Origin: Cohnella sp. SGD-V74
Lineage (GTDB): Bacteria > Bacillota > Bacilli > Paenibacillales > Paenibacillaceae
Reading direction: 5' to 3'
Length of the DNA stretch: 64,000 nucleotides
NCBI RefSeq assembly: GCF_003001675.1
Contig: NZ_PVYW01000002.1
Coordinates: forward strand, 62,001-126,000
A model generated the notes under the pieces. The model had not been told where the DNA came from. It saw nothing but the letters and a program-made list of their open reading frames with translations, and did not search any database. The translations under genes and the position numbers were made by a program. Below, one piece after another: positions 14,802 to 22,959 of the stretch (positions are counted from its first letter, which is position 1; each line of letters begins with the position of its first letter).

Positions 14802-15680
14802 ATGCATACGGTCTGGAAAGGCGCGATCAGCTTCGGGCTCGTGCACGTTCCCGTCAAAATGTTCACCGCCACTGAGGACAAGGATATTCATCTGAGGATG
14901 ATTCACAAAGCCTGCGGCACGCCGATCGCCAACGTTCGCACTTGCCCCCACTGCGAGAAGGAGGTCGCTTGGGAAGAGATTGCCCGCGGCTACGAGCAGG
15001 AGAAAGGACGGTTCGTGCTGTTCGAGCCGGAGGAGCTGGAGGCGATCAAGCCGGACAATACGAAGACGATTCAGATTCTCGACTTCGTCGATCTGACGGA
15101 GATCGATCCGCTGTACTACCAGAAGGCGTATTACCTGTCTCCCGATCAAGCCGGATCGGGTGCGTATAGTCTGCTGCTGGAAGCGATGCGGCAGTCCGGC
15201 AAAATCGGCATTGCCAAAATCGCCATCCGCAGCAAAAGCAGCCTCGCCGCTATAAGGCCGGTCGACAACTGCATATGTATGGAGACGATGCATTATCCGG
15301 ACGAGATTCGCCCGCTGCAGCTCGTCCCCAACTTGCCCGAGCAGACGAACGTCAACGAGAAGGAGCTGACGATGGCCAAGATGCTCATCGAGCAGTTGTC
15401 GACCCCGTTCGAGCCCGGGAAGTACACCGACGACTACCGCATCGCCCTGCAGGAAGCGATTCAGCGCAAAATTTCCGGAGAAGGCGCGGACATCGTCACC
15501 GCTCCGGACGTGGAGAGAACGAACGTCATCGATCTGATGGCCGCGCTTCAAGCCAGTCTGGAAGCCGCCCAACCGGGAGCCGCCCCGGCAGACTCCGACG
15601 ATGCCGGAGCCGGAGGAGACCGCGGCAAAGCGAAGCCCCGCGGCACGCGCGGACGCAAGAAAGAAGGGGCGGTGCCTTGA
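14802..15680 (+). CDS. ku: Non-homologous end joining protein Ku
   Basis: Ring-forming homodimer that binds double-strand DNA ends and recruits the LigD activities. 292 residues starting MHTVWKGAISFGLVHVPVKMF, the family N-terminus, with the middle FVDLTEIDPLYYQKAYYL, the ring segment ALLLEAMRQSGKIGIAKIAIR-like stretch and a C-terminal low-complexity basic tail (GKAKPRGTRGRKKEG) that in other Ku proteins binds DNA. ATG 14802 has AAAGGAG 9 nt upstream; the longer frame to 14727 lacks a site. First gene of a ku - ligase - polymerase set. In Bacillus the equivalent pair YkoV/YkoU acts in spores. Confidence 0.96.
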   Translation: MHTVWKGAISFGLVHVPVKMFTATEDKDIHLRMIHKACGTPIANVRTCPHCEKEVAWEEIARGYEQEKGRFVLFEPEELEAIKPDNTKTIQILDFVDLTEIDPLYYQKAYYLSPDQAGSGAYSLLLEAMRQSGKIGIAKIAIRSKSSLAAIRPVDNCICMETMHYPDEIRPLQLVPNLPEQTNVNEKELTMAKMLIEQLSTPFEPGKYTDDYRIALQEAIQRKISGEGADIVTAPDVERTNVIDLMAALQASLEAAQPGAAPADSDDAGAGGDRGKAKPRGTRGRKKEGAVP

Positions 15681-15755
15681 CGGTATGAAAGCGTCGAATG
15701 CGATCCCGCCGGCCAGGCCGTTCTTCCCGCTTAAGCTTGCTCCCGGACCTTGGCC

Positions 15756-16712
15756 ATGAAGCTGGAGCCGGTCATTCCGTTCGAGCCGATTGCGGTGACG
15801 GACTTGCCGCAAGGGGACGACTGGGTGGCGCAGATCAAATGGGACGGCGTTCGGATGCTCAGCTACTTCGACGGGCGGGAAGCCCGCCTGATCAATCGGC
15901 GGCGCAACGACCATACGCCGCAATATCCCGAATTCGCCGATCCGACCGTCTACTGCTCTTCCTCCTCCTTCATTCTCGACGGAGAATTCATCGCCTTCGA
16001 CAAGGCACGGCCTTCTTTTCAGGAGGTGATGAAACGCGACGGCCTGCGCACGCAATCGGGCATCGCCGCTGCGCTTCCCAGAGTTCCCGTCACTTATATG
16101 ATTTTCGACGTGCTGTATTCGGGCGGAAAATGGGTCGTGGACCTGCCGCTGGAGCACAGGCAAAGCTTGCTGGAGAAGATCGTCGTGCCGAACGAACGCG
16201 TTCAGCTGTGCCGCAACTTTCACGATTCCGCCGGCCTGCTGGAGCTGATGAAAGCCCGCGGGATGGAAGGCGTCGTCTGCAAGAAGCTGGGCGAAGCTTA
16301 CGGAATCGGCAAGAAGGACGGCCGCTGGCGCAAGCTGAAGCTGACGCGCGATCTGTATGCCGCGGTAGGGGGCGTCACCTACAACGGGCCGACGGTCAAC
16401 TCGCTGCTGCTCGGCTTGTTCGACGGGACAGAGAAGCTGCGTTATATCGGGTACGCGGGGACCGGGAAGCTCTCGCGGGAAGACTGGAGGGCGCTGACCG
16501 AGCGAATTCCTTCGCTGGCCGTGCGGGAGATGCCGTTCGCAAGCCGGCCCGACAGGGAGAAAGGCGTCACCTGGGTGCGGCCGCATCTGGTTGCCAAGGT
16601 GCAGTTCCTGAACTGGACCCAAGGGGGAACGATGAGACAATCGAGCATTCAGGCGCTGCTGCCTGAGCGTTATTTGGCGGAATGCGTCGTCGGACAGAAC
16701 GGAGCGGATTAG
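15756..16712 (+). CDS. ATP-dependent DNA ligase (LigD ligase domain as separate protein)
   Basis: Seals nicks in NHEJ through a ligase-adenylate intermediate. 318 residues; motif I QIKWDGVRM holds the AMP-accepting lysine near residue 29; LINRRRND follows, FILDGEFIA is motif III, EGVVCKK motif IV and RWRKLKLTRD motif V; the C-terminal OB part has EKLRYIGYAGTGKL. Only ligase modules are present: the polymerase is encoded by the next gene and no 3'-phosphoesterase domain is seen. ATG 15756 is chosen although its RBS is poor; a TTG at 15750 is possible and an in-frame stop at 15732 excludes longer forms. Confidence 0.92.
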   Translation: MKLEPVIPFEPIAVTDLPQGDDWVAQIKWDGVRMLSYFDGREARLINRRRNDHTPQYPEFADPTVYCSSSSFILDGEFIAFDKARPSFQEVMKRDGLRTQSGIAAALPRVPVTYMIFDVLYSGGKWVVDLPLEHRQSLLEKIVVPNERVQLCRNFHDSAGLLELMKARGMEGVVCKKLGEAYGIGKKDGRWRKLKLTRDLYAAVGGVTYNGPTVNSLLLGLFDGTEKLRYIGYAGTGKLSREDWRALTERIPSLAVREMPFASRPDREKGVTWVRPHLVAKVQFLNWTQGGTMRQSSIQALLPERYLAECVVGQNGAD

Positions 16713-16752
16713 ATGAAGTCCGATTTGTCGGAAAAAGGAGGTCTCTTCGAGC

Positions 16753-17643
16753 ATGGTCAAAACGAAAACGGTCGTGCGGCTGGGAGAACACGAGCTGGCC
16801 ATCTCCCATCCGGATAAGCCGATCTGGCCGGAAGCCGGCATTACGAAGCTGAAATACGTGCAGCTCTTGGCAGAGCTGGCACCTTTCCTGCTTCCGTACG
16901 CCGAAGGCCGCTATTTGACGACGATTCGCTATCCGGAGGGGATACACGGCGTATCCTTTTATCAGAAAAACTGCCCCGAGCCGATCCCGGAATACGTGCG
17001 AACCGCCAAGGACGGCAGCATCAACTATGTCGTGCTGGACTCCGTGAAGACGCTGCTCTGGATGGGAAGCCTGTACAGCCTCGAATTCCACGTCTCCTCC
17101 GACGAGATCGACAACCCGCTGCCCAATACGTGGATGCTCGACATCGATCCATCTCTTAGCGTAGAACCCTACCTCATGGAAGCCACGGAGCATGTGCTGC
17201 AGGCGCTGGATTCCCTCGGTCTGAGCGCCGTGGCCAAAACGTCGGGAGCGACCGGCGTGCAAATCGTTATGCCGATCGAGCGCGGTCCGGACTTCGACGA
17301 GCTGCGCCGCTTCGGCAAATTTCTCTCCGAATATCTCGTCGCGCGCCATCCCCGCCTCTTCACGGTGGAACGGCTGAAGAAGGACCGCGGTCCGCTGATC
17401 TATCTCGATTATTTGCAGCATTACGCCGGCAAGACGCTCCCCGCTCCCTACTCCCCCCGCGCGCGTCCCATGGCTACGGTATCGACCCCGCTGACCCGCG
17501 CCGAGGTTCGCAAGGACGTCAAGCCGACCGACTTCCACCTGCTGAATGTGCCGCAGCGGCTCCGCGAGCGCGGAGATCCGCTTGCCGCGGTGCCCAGACA
17601 ATCGCTCGGCCCGGTCATCGCCCATCTGCTCGGCAAGAAATAG
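16753..17643 (+). CDS. LigD polymerase domain protein (NHEJ primase-polymerase)
   Basis: Archaeo-eukaryotic-primase-like polymerase that fills gaps at joined ends, preferring ribonucleotides in studied LigD enzymes. 296 residues: ISHPDKPIWPEAGITK at the N-terminus, RYPEGIHGVSFYQKNCPE, the catalytic D-x-D pair in WMLDIDPS near residue 135, KTSGATGVQIVMPI, and YLDYLQHYAGKT with the third acidic residue; ends with PTDFHLLNV. RBS AAGGAGG about 10 nt before ATG 16753. Third gene of the NHEJ operon. Its TAG stop directly abuts the stop of the convergent cardiolipin synthase gene. Confidence 0.93.
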   Translation: MVKTKTVVRLGEHELAISHPDKPIWPEAGITKLKYVQLLAELAPFLLPYAEGRYLTTIRYPEGIHGVSFYQKNCPEPIPEYVRTAKDGSINYVVLDSVKTLLWMGSLYSLEFHVSSDEIDNPLPNTWMLDIDPSLSVEPYLMEATEHVLQALDSLGLSAVAKTSGATGVQIVMPIERGPDFDELRRFGKFLSEYLVARHPRLFTVERLKKDRGPLIYLDYLQHYAGKTLPAPYSPRARPMATVSTPLTRAEVRKDVKPTDFHLLNVPQRLRERGDPLAAVPRQSLGPVIAHLLGKK

Positions 17644-19083
17644 CTACAGCAGCGGAGAGAGGATCCGCGCCATCGCTTCCTTGACTTTCTGGGTACGCGA
17701 CCGCTTCAGGAACTTCTGCAGGTTGATCTCCTCGCTGTCCTGCAAATCCTGCAGAAAATGCCGCTCCACCTCGGCAATGGCAGCCGGATCGAACAGATGC
17801 GCATTGATCTCGAAGTTGCTGTAGAAGCTCCGCAGATCCATATTCGCCGAACCGACGACGGCGGCGAAGCGATCTACGACCAGCGTCTTGGCGTGGACGA
17901 AACCTTTCTTGTACTGCCACACCCGAACGCCCGAACGCATCATCTCCTCCGCATAGGACAGCGTCGCCAAGTGAACGAGCCACGTATCCGGAACATAGGG
18001 AATGATCAGCCGAACGTCCATCCCGCTGACAGCGGCGTCGCGAAGCGCCATCGCCACGCTTGCGCTCGGGATGAAATACGGCGTCGTCATCCAGATGCGC
18101 TCCTTGGCGGCGTTCGCCATCGCGAACACCGAATCGTGAATCGCATCCCCTCTCCGGTTCGGTCCCGCCGGCACGATCTGTACCGCCTCCGCCTCGGGAA
18201 TTCCGTGTTCGGGGAAATACGACGGATCGTCCGACTTCAGGCGCGTCGCGATCTCCCAGTCTTTCAGAAACACTTCCTGAAGCCAATAGACGGAATCTCC
18301 CTCCAGCATCAGATGCGTATCCCGCCAATAGCCGAGACGGGGGTGCTTGCCGATGTATTCGTCGCCGAAGTTCAAGCCTCCGATAAAGCCGACTTTGCCG
18401 TCCACAACCGTGATTTTCCGATGATTGCGGTAGTTCATTCTCTTCTTGAGAAACGATGGCCGAAGCGGGAAGAAGCAGGCGCATTCCACGCCTCCCTCCC
18501 TCAGAATCCGGATATAGGAGTCCTTAAGCTTGATGCTTCCGATGCCGTCGTACAGCAGCTTGACCTGCACGCCCTCGGCCGCCTTGCGGAGCAGCATCTG
18601 CTGCAGCTGCCTGCCGACGCCGTCGTCCCGGACGATATAGGACGAAATATGAACGTGCGACTTCGCTTCGCCGATCGCGTGCAGCATCGCAGCGTACGTA
18701 TCCTTGCCGTTGTTGAACACGGCCGTCCGGTTGCGTCCCGAGACGGGGAGCTCGCCGCGCTTGAGCAGCGTGCGGAACAAGCGAGGCTGTTCCGCGATCC
18801 CGGTCGGCGACAGCGCGGCGGGGTCCGTCACCGTCATCGTCATCGCGAGCAGCTTGGCGCGGCGGCGCTGGTCCAGACTGCCCCTGCGGCGGGCCTTACG
18901 GCTTCTGCGATACTCCGTCGCCAGAAAGTAGTAGAGAATAAAGCCGACGAACGGGAACAGAAACAGGATGAACAACCAAGCCGTCGCATGGGCCGGCCTC
19001 CGAAACTCGAGCAGCAAAATGGTGGCCGCCTGGAAGATAAAGATAAGCAGAAGCAGGCAAAGTCCGAACGCAATCATATCCAT
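17644..19083 (-). CDS. cls: Cardiolipin synthase
   Basis: Membrane phospholipase-D-type enzyme that joins two phosphatidylglycerols to cardiolipin. 479 residues: two N-terminal membrane helices (FGLCLLLLIFIFQAATILL and AWLFILFLFPFVGFILYYFL), a basic stretch, then two HKD motifs, NHRKITVVDGKVGFIGG and HAKTLVVDRFAAVVGSAN. The signature FxxNxExN appears as YSNFEINAH. ATG 19083 preceded by GAGGG is preferred to the longer frame to 19200, which would overlap the divergent M23 gene. It is convergent with the NHEJ operon with zero intergenic bases. Confidence 0.93.
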   Translation of the reverse strand: MDMIAFGLCLLLLIFIFQAATILLLEFRRPAHATAWLFILFLFPFVGFILYYFLATEYRRSRKARRRGSLDQRRRAKLLAMTMTVTDPAALSPTGIAEQPRLFRTLLKRGELPVSGRNRTAVFNNGKDTYAAMLHAIGEAKSHVHISSYIVRDDGVGRQLQQMLLRKAAEGVQVKLLYDGIGSIKLKDSYIRILREGGVECACFFPLRPSFLKKRMNYRNHRKITVVDGKVGFIGGLNFGDEYIGKHPRLGYWRDTHLMLEGDSVYWLQEVFLKDWEIATRLKSDDPSYFPEHGIPEAEAVQIVPAGPNRRGDAIHDSVFAMANAAKERIWMTTPYFIPSASVAMALRDAAVSGMDVRLIIPYVPDTWLVHLATLSYAEEMMRSGVRVWQYKKGFVHAKTLVVDRFAAVVGSANMDLRSFYSNFEINAHLFDPAAIAEVERHFLQDLQDSEEINLQKFLKRSRTQKVKEAMARILSPLL

Positions 19084-19193
19084 CGTACCCTCGCGTCTCT
19101 TAATGATTTCCAGGAATGAAAGGAAGCTTTCAAGAATAAATAGCAGTAGTACAGGGAAGAGCCCGACAAATCTCGATTCCGAAAGGAGAGCCG

Positions 19194-20168
19194 ATGGCAC
19201 ACAGACGACGGAAAGCGAAATGGTCGTTCATCCTGATCCGGGACGCCGACTATCGGGTGAAGCAGTTCCGGGTGTCCGGGCGAGCGATTGCCGCGCTCCC
19301 CGTAGCCGCCGCGCTGACGGTCGCCGGGGCGTTCGCGGCGCGGGAGCTGGAGGCGCTGCAGCGGATTCACGAGCTTGAAGCGCTGCTCGACGCCGGAGCA
19401 GCACGCAGCGGAGCTGCGCTTGCGGCCAAGAACGGAGAAATTCGTTCCCTGAAGCAGGAATTGCTCGAACTGAACGAACACACCGAGCAATTGCAGACGA
19501 GGATGAACGAATTGGCGGTCCTGGAAAGCAAGCTCAGGCAATTCATCGGCCAATACGGCGACGGACAGACGATTCCGCAGGGCGGACCCGCTTCCGAAGT
19601 AGCGGTATCCTCCTATGCGGTCGCCGCATCCGACAAGGTGTCGGCCGCCGCGGTCGAACTGACGATCGACGACATCGCGGAATTATCGCAGATGCTGGGC
19701 GAGCTGGCCGATTCCATGGAAGCCAATCTCCGTAAGGCGGAGCGGCGGCAGGCCGAGCTGGACGCGCTGCCGTCGGCCTGGCCGACCGTCTCCAGACGGC
19801 TGACCTCGGGGTTCGGCTACCGAAGCGATCCGTTCACGCGCAAATCCGCTTTCCACGCCGGAGTCGACATTACCGGCGACGTCGGCGATCCGATCTTCGC
19901 GGCCGGAGACGGCACGGTCTCGGAGGCCGGGTTCAATCGCACACGTGGTAATTATATCATCATTGCCCATCGGACGGGTTTGGAGTCGCACTACTTGCAT
20001 TTAAGCAAGATCGGAGTGAAGATCGGCCAGCGGGTAGAGCGGGGCGACCGGATCGGGGAGATGGGCAACAGCGGGCGCAGCACCGGGCCGCATCTGCACT
20101 TCCAGATCGTCGCCAGCGAGAAGCCGGTCAACCCGCTCCCCTATTTGCGACAAGTGAAGGAGGATTGA
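19194..20168 (+). CDS. M23-family (LytM) peptidase with coiled coil
   Basis: Envelope-located zinc endopeptidase or regulator acting on peptidoglycan peptides. 324 residues: basic cytoplasmic N-terminus, one membrane segment (AALPVAAALTVAGAFAA), a coiled coil at about 55-125 (IRSLKQELLELNEHTEQLQ), and a C-terminal LytM domain with the Zn ligands in FHAGVDI (HxxxD) and GPHLHF (HxH), between them SHYLHLSKIGVKIGQ. All ligands are present, so it is probably active. RBS AAAGGAG before ATG 19194. The bactofilin gene follows with 5 nt between stop and start, a frequent pairing in which the bactofilin positions the peptidase. Confidence 0.93.
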   Translation: MAHRRRKAKWSFILIRDADYRVKQFRVSGRAIAALPVAAALTVAGAFAARELEALQRIHELEALLDAGAARSGAALAAKNGEIRSLKQELLELNEHTEQLQTRMNELAVLESKLRQFIGQYGDGQTIPQGGPASEVAVSSYAVAASDKVSAAAVELTIDDIAELSQMLGELADSMEANLRKAERRQAELDALPSAWPTVSRRLTSGFGYRSDPFTRKSAFHAGVDITGDVGDPIFAAGDGTVSEAGFNRTRGNYIIIAHRTGLESHYLHLSKIGVKIGQRVERGDRIGEMGNSGRSTGPHLHFQIVASEKPVNPLPYLRQVKED

Positions 20169-20173
20169 GAGCC

Positions 20174-20632
20174 ATGTTCGGAAGCAAGCGCAGAAACGGT
20201 ACGACGGATACGTTAATCGGCGCCGGCACAGAGTTTAACGGGCTGATGAAATCCGAAGCGGACGTGAGGATCGAGGGAGCGTACCACGGGGATATCGAGA
20301 GCAAGGGCAGCATTGTCGTAGGCAAAGGCGGCGTGGCGCGGTCGAACATCACGGCGCGAGACGTGACCATCGCGGGCAAAGTGTACGGGGACGTACATAC
20401 GCTCGGCAAGCTGATCATCACCGCTACGGGGCAGCTTCACGGCAATTCCCAAGCCGCCGTTCTGCACGTTCAGGAGGGCGGCATCCTGAACGGCAGCAGC
20501 CGGATGGACAGGGGCGACTCGCCCGGGAAAGCCGCTCCGGATCATGAGCAGGCGGGCGCCGCCCTCCACCCCCATCCCGGCGGCGGCATCGCAATTGCCG
20601 GCAGCGGCAGCAAAACCAAGCAGGCGGGTTAA
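20174..20632 (+). CDS. Bactofilin (polymer-forming cytoskeletal protein)
   Basis: 152 residues beginning MFGSKRRNGTTDTLIGAGTEF. The central right-handed beta-helix is made of short repeats (SEADVRIEGAYHGDIESKG, SIVVGKGGVARSNITARD, GKVYGDVHTLGKLIITATG), flanked by a disordered tail rich in Gly/His/Pro. Bactofilins polymerise without nucleotide and scaffold wall enzymes; here the adjacent M23 peptidase is the expected client. AAGGAGG lies in the end of the upstream gene, 10 nt before ATG 20174. Its TAA stop is located in the loop of the transcription terminator. Confidence 0.93.
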   Translation: MFGSKRRNGTTDTLIGAGTEFNGLMKSEADVRIEGAYHGDIESKGSIVVGKGGVARSNITARDVTIAGKVYGDVHTLGKLIITATGQLHGNSQAAVLHVQEGGILNGSSRMDRGDSPGKAAPDHEQAGAALHPHPGGGIAIAGSGSKTKQAG

Positions 20633-20644
20633 CCCCGCCTGCTT
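20618..20644. terminator. Terminator overlapping the bactofilin stop codon
   Basis: AAGCAGGCGGG (20618-20628), loop TTAA, CCCGCCTGCTT (20633-20643). The TAA stop (20630-20632) is the loop. It works for the bactofilin operon on plus and probably also for the end of the exopolysaccharide operon on minus (stop at 20651, then GGTTTTG). Confidence 0.85.
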
Positions 20645-20650
20645 CTTCGT

Positions 20651-21676
20651 TCACAGATCGATAATAGCTCCGTACATCTCGACATTCTTAATGATCCGAT
20701 GCCATTTGGTAAGCTCCTTGTACCAGTCGAGAGTGATTGTCTGATCGAATTCCGAGATTTCTCCGTTCTCCAAAGCGTTGTAGATTTCCCTTGCACCGTC
20801 CGCTGCCGTCCATCTAGCCTCCCAATTCAGCATTCGTGTGATTTTATCGAAGCCGACGCGATAGGATCGATGATCGGACGAACCGTACCAGGCGATTTCG
20901 ACCCGTTTGGGCAGAGCGGACAAGATTTCTTCGGCCAACGGGCCAAGCTGATAATTGTTGCGGTTCGAGCCGACGTTAAAAATCTGGCGGTTAACGACTG
21001 CTGAATCAGCCTCCAGCAGCAAGCACATGACATCCGTCGTATCCTGAACGTGCACCATCGGCCGCCATTGCGAGCCGTCCCGCATCAGCGGAATAACGCC
21101 GTTCCGATAAGCCCCGAGCGTCATTCCGTTAATGGCCAGATCGAACCGCATTCGAGGCGAATAACCGTATACGGTAGCCTGCCTCATCACGACAACGGTA
21201 AATTGGTCGTCGGCCAGCGGCAGCACGCCCAGTTCGGCTCTCTCGTTGGCCCTGGCGTAAGTCGTTAACGGATTGGTTGCCGATTCTTCGTCTACGATCG
21301 TGTTCGGTTCGACGAAGCCGTAGATGCTGCAGGAGGAAGGAAGTACATATCGTTCTACGCCCAGCCTCTTGGCGATTGCGGCCGTGTTGACCCGCGAGAT
21401 GTGATTGATCTGATAAGTAGCTTCTTCGAACAGCTCACCGCTTGGATCGTTGGAGATCGCGACAAGATCAATGACGGCGTCTACCCCGGCGAAATACTCT
21501 TCCTTCATCCGCCTTGTATCGTCCTTGATCAAAACCAAGTTCCGATGCTCCTTCAAGTGCCTCTCTCCGAAGAAATAACGGTCCAGCGCTTTGACCTTAT
21601 ACCCACGATCAAGCAGCTTCGGCACCAACACGCTTCCAATGTACCCGCCCGCGCCGGTCACCAATACGGTTTTCAT
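20651..21676 (-). CDS. Extended SDR / NAD-dependent epimerase-dehydratase family, atypical active site
   Basis: 341 residues. The NAD-binding motif VTGAGGYIGSVLVPKLLDRG opens the protein, and the family signatures DAVIDLVAIS, SSCSIYGF and RQATVYGYSPRMRFD are present. The catalytic tyrosine is kept in TTYARANERAE, but the lysine expected four residues later (YxxxK) is asparagine; I checked this in the DNA. Catalysis may therefore be altered or lost. Last gene of the exopolysaccharide operon; its ATG overlaps the stop of the LhgO-like gene by 4 nt (ATGA). Likely nucleotide-sugar or lipid-linked sugar modification; the substrate is unknown. Confidence 0.8.
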   Translation of the reverse strand: MKTVLVTGAGGYIGSVLVPKLLDRGYKVKALDRYFFGERHLKEHRNLVLIKDDTRRMKEEYFAGVDAVIDLVAISNDPSGELFEEATYQINHISRVNTAAIAKRLGVERYVLPSSCSIYGFVEPNTIVDEESATNPLTTYARANERAELGVLPLADDQFTVVVMRQATVYGYSPRMRFDLAINGMTLGAYRNGVIPLMRDGSQWRPMVHVQDTTDVMCLLLEADSAVVNRQIFNVGSNRNNYQLGPLAEEILSALPKRVEIAWYGSSDHRSYRVGFDKITRMLNWEARWTAADGAREIYNALENGEISEFDQTITLDWYKELTKWHRIIKNVEMYGAIIDL

Positions 21677-22959
21677 GTTCCTACCCCTCTCTTAAGCGAA
21701 TCGACTCGCCTTCCGGAAACCGCTTGCTGGGAAGCCTCGCGCCTTTTGGCCGCGATCGCCTCGACGACGTATTCCGCGAACGGCAACGAACAAGTAAATG
21801 CCGGAGATACCGCGTTCAGGACGTGCATGGACCGGTGATCTCCTTCCAGCACGAAATCTTGAACCAGCTCCAGTGTCTGCTTGTTCAATAGCTGGGCGCG
21901 AATCCCCGGTTTCAGGAAGCTTCCGAACCCGCCTGCGTCCAACTGACGGACCATCTTCAATGAAAGGCCCACGAAGTTCGACTTCCTGTACTTCTTGAGC
22001 TCTTCGATGGCAAGCGTTCTGAAACGGAAGGAGTTAGTCAGGAACAGCTTTGCTTCGTAATACAAAATCTGTGCGAACTCTCCGGCGTTAAACCGGCTTA
22101 GACCGGAATAATTTTCACGCCAGAGCGCCGGAATCGCGGTAGGCCCGATCTTGATGCCGCTGTCGACCGTTTTCGTAAAATGCACGCCCAGGAAAGGATT
22201 GTTCAGATTCGGAACCGGATAGATGTGGGTTGAAACATCGGTCTTATTCTTCGCATACTTCAAGTAAATGCCTTTGAACGGAATAATCGTATAGCTCTTC
22301 CCGAAACCGAAACGATGCGCGATCTTGTCGGCGTACAGTCCCGCCGCATTGACGACATAATCGCATTGGATGACGCCGCGGTCGGTGAAAACCCGATTAT
22401 CTTCGTGTCGAACGTACCGGGTGTTGAAGCGGAATTCGACCCCGCTGCGCGAGTTGTCCCATTTCAACTGCCGGCATACTTCCACGGGATCGACGGAAGC
22501 CGTATTGGGGGAATAGAGAGCTTTGCGGAAAGTTCGCACGTTGGGATCAATCTCCCGAGCCTCTTCCTCGGTCAGCCAGATCAGCTCTACTCCATTACGA
22601 TCTCCTCGCCGCTTCAACTCTTCCAGACCGGAGAGCTCCTCTTCGCAAGTCGCCACGATCAGCTTGCCGCACTTGTTGATTTTCAGACCGTTGCTCTCGC
22701 AATAGCGGGTCATCGCGCGGTTCCCTTCACGGGTGAACCTAGCCTTCAAACTGTCCGCCGGATAATAGAAGCCGGCATGAAGCACTCCGCTGTTGCGGCC
22801 GCTGGAGTGCAAGGCGACTTGCCCCTCCTTCTCGATCACGCATACCGCAGACTCGGGGTATCTTCGCTTCAGTTCCCTGGCAATCGTTAAGCCTACGATT
22901 CCCGCTCCGATCACAAGATAATTCGTCCTGCCGACGCCGCTCTTAGGAAATTCGTTCAT
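21673..22959 (-). CDS. lhgO: FAD-dependent oxidase of the L-2-hydroxyglutarate oxidase (LhgO) family
   Basis: 428 residues of the DAO-type FAD oxidoreductases. Seen: YLVIGAGIVGLTIARELKRR (FAD motif), CVIEKEGQVALHSSGRNSGVLHAGFYYP, the LhgO signature, VVNAAGLYADKIAHRFG and the C-terminal VLEGDHRSMHVLNAVSPAFTCSLPFAEYV. LhgO enzymes oxidise L-2-hydroxyglutarate to 2-oxoglutarate; the position between an acyltransferase and an SDR in an exopolysaccharide operon, with 4-nt overlaps on both sides, suggests a role on a sugar or hydroxy-acid substituent instead. ATG 22959 with GGGAGAG upstream is preferred to the longer frame to 23076, which lies inside the preceding gene. Confidence 0.85.
   Translation of the reverse strand: MNEFPKSGVGRTNYLVIGAGIVGLTIARELKRRYPESAVCVIEKEGQVALHSSGRNSGVLHAGFYYPADSLKARFTREGNRAMTRYCESNGLKINKCGKLIVATCEEELSGLEELKRRGDRNGVELIWLTEEEAREIDPNVRTFRKALYSPNTASVDPVEVCRQLKWDNSRSGVEFRFNTRYVRHEDNRVFTDRGVIQCDYVVNAAGLYADKIAHRFGFGKSYTIIPFKGIYLKYAKNKTDVSTHIYPVPNLNNPFLGVHFTKTVDSGIKIGPTAIPALWRENYSGLSRFNAGEFAQILYYEAKLFLTNSFRFRTLAIEELKKYRKSNFVGLSLKMVRQLDAGGFGSFLKPGIRAQLLNKQTLELVQDFVLEGDHRSMHVLNAVSPAFTCSLPFAEYVVEAIAAKRREASQQAVSGRRVDSLKRGVGT

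Noticed and set aside
14796-16841. 681-codon open frame on the minus strand across ku and the ligase
   Set aside because: It is the mirror of strongly supported genes with Ku and ligase motifs; composition (Arg, Gln, His rich) is that of an antisense frame in GC-rich DNA.
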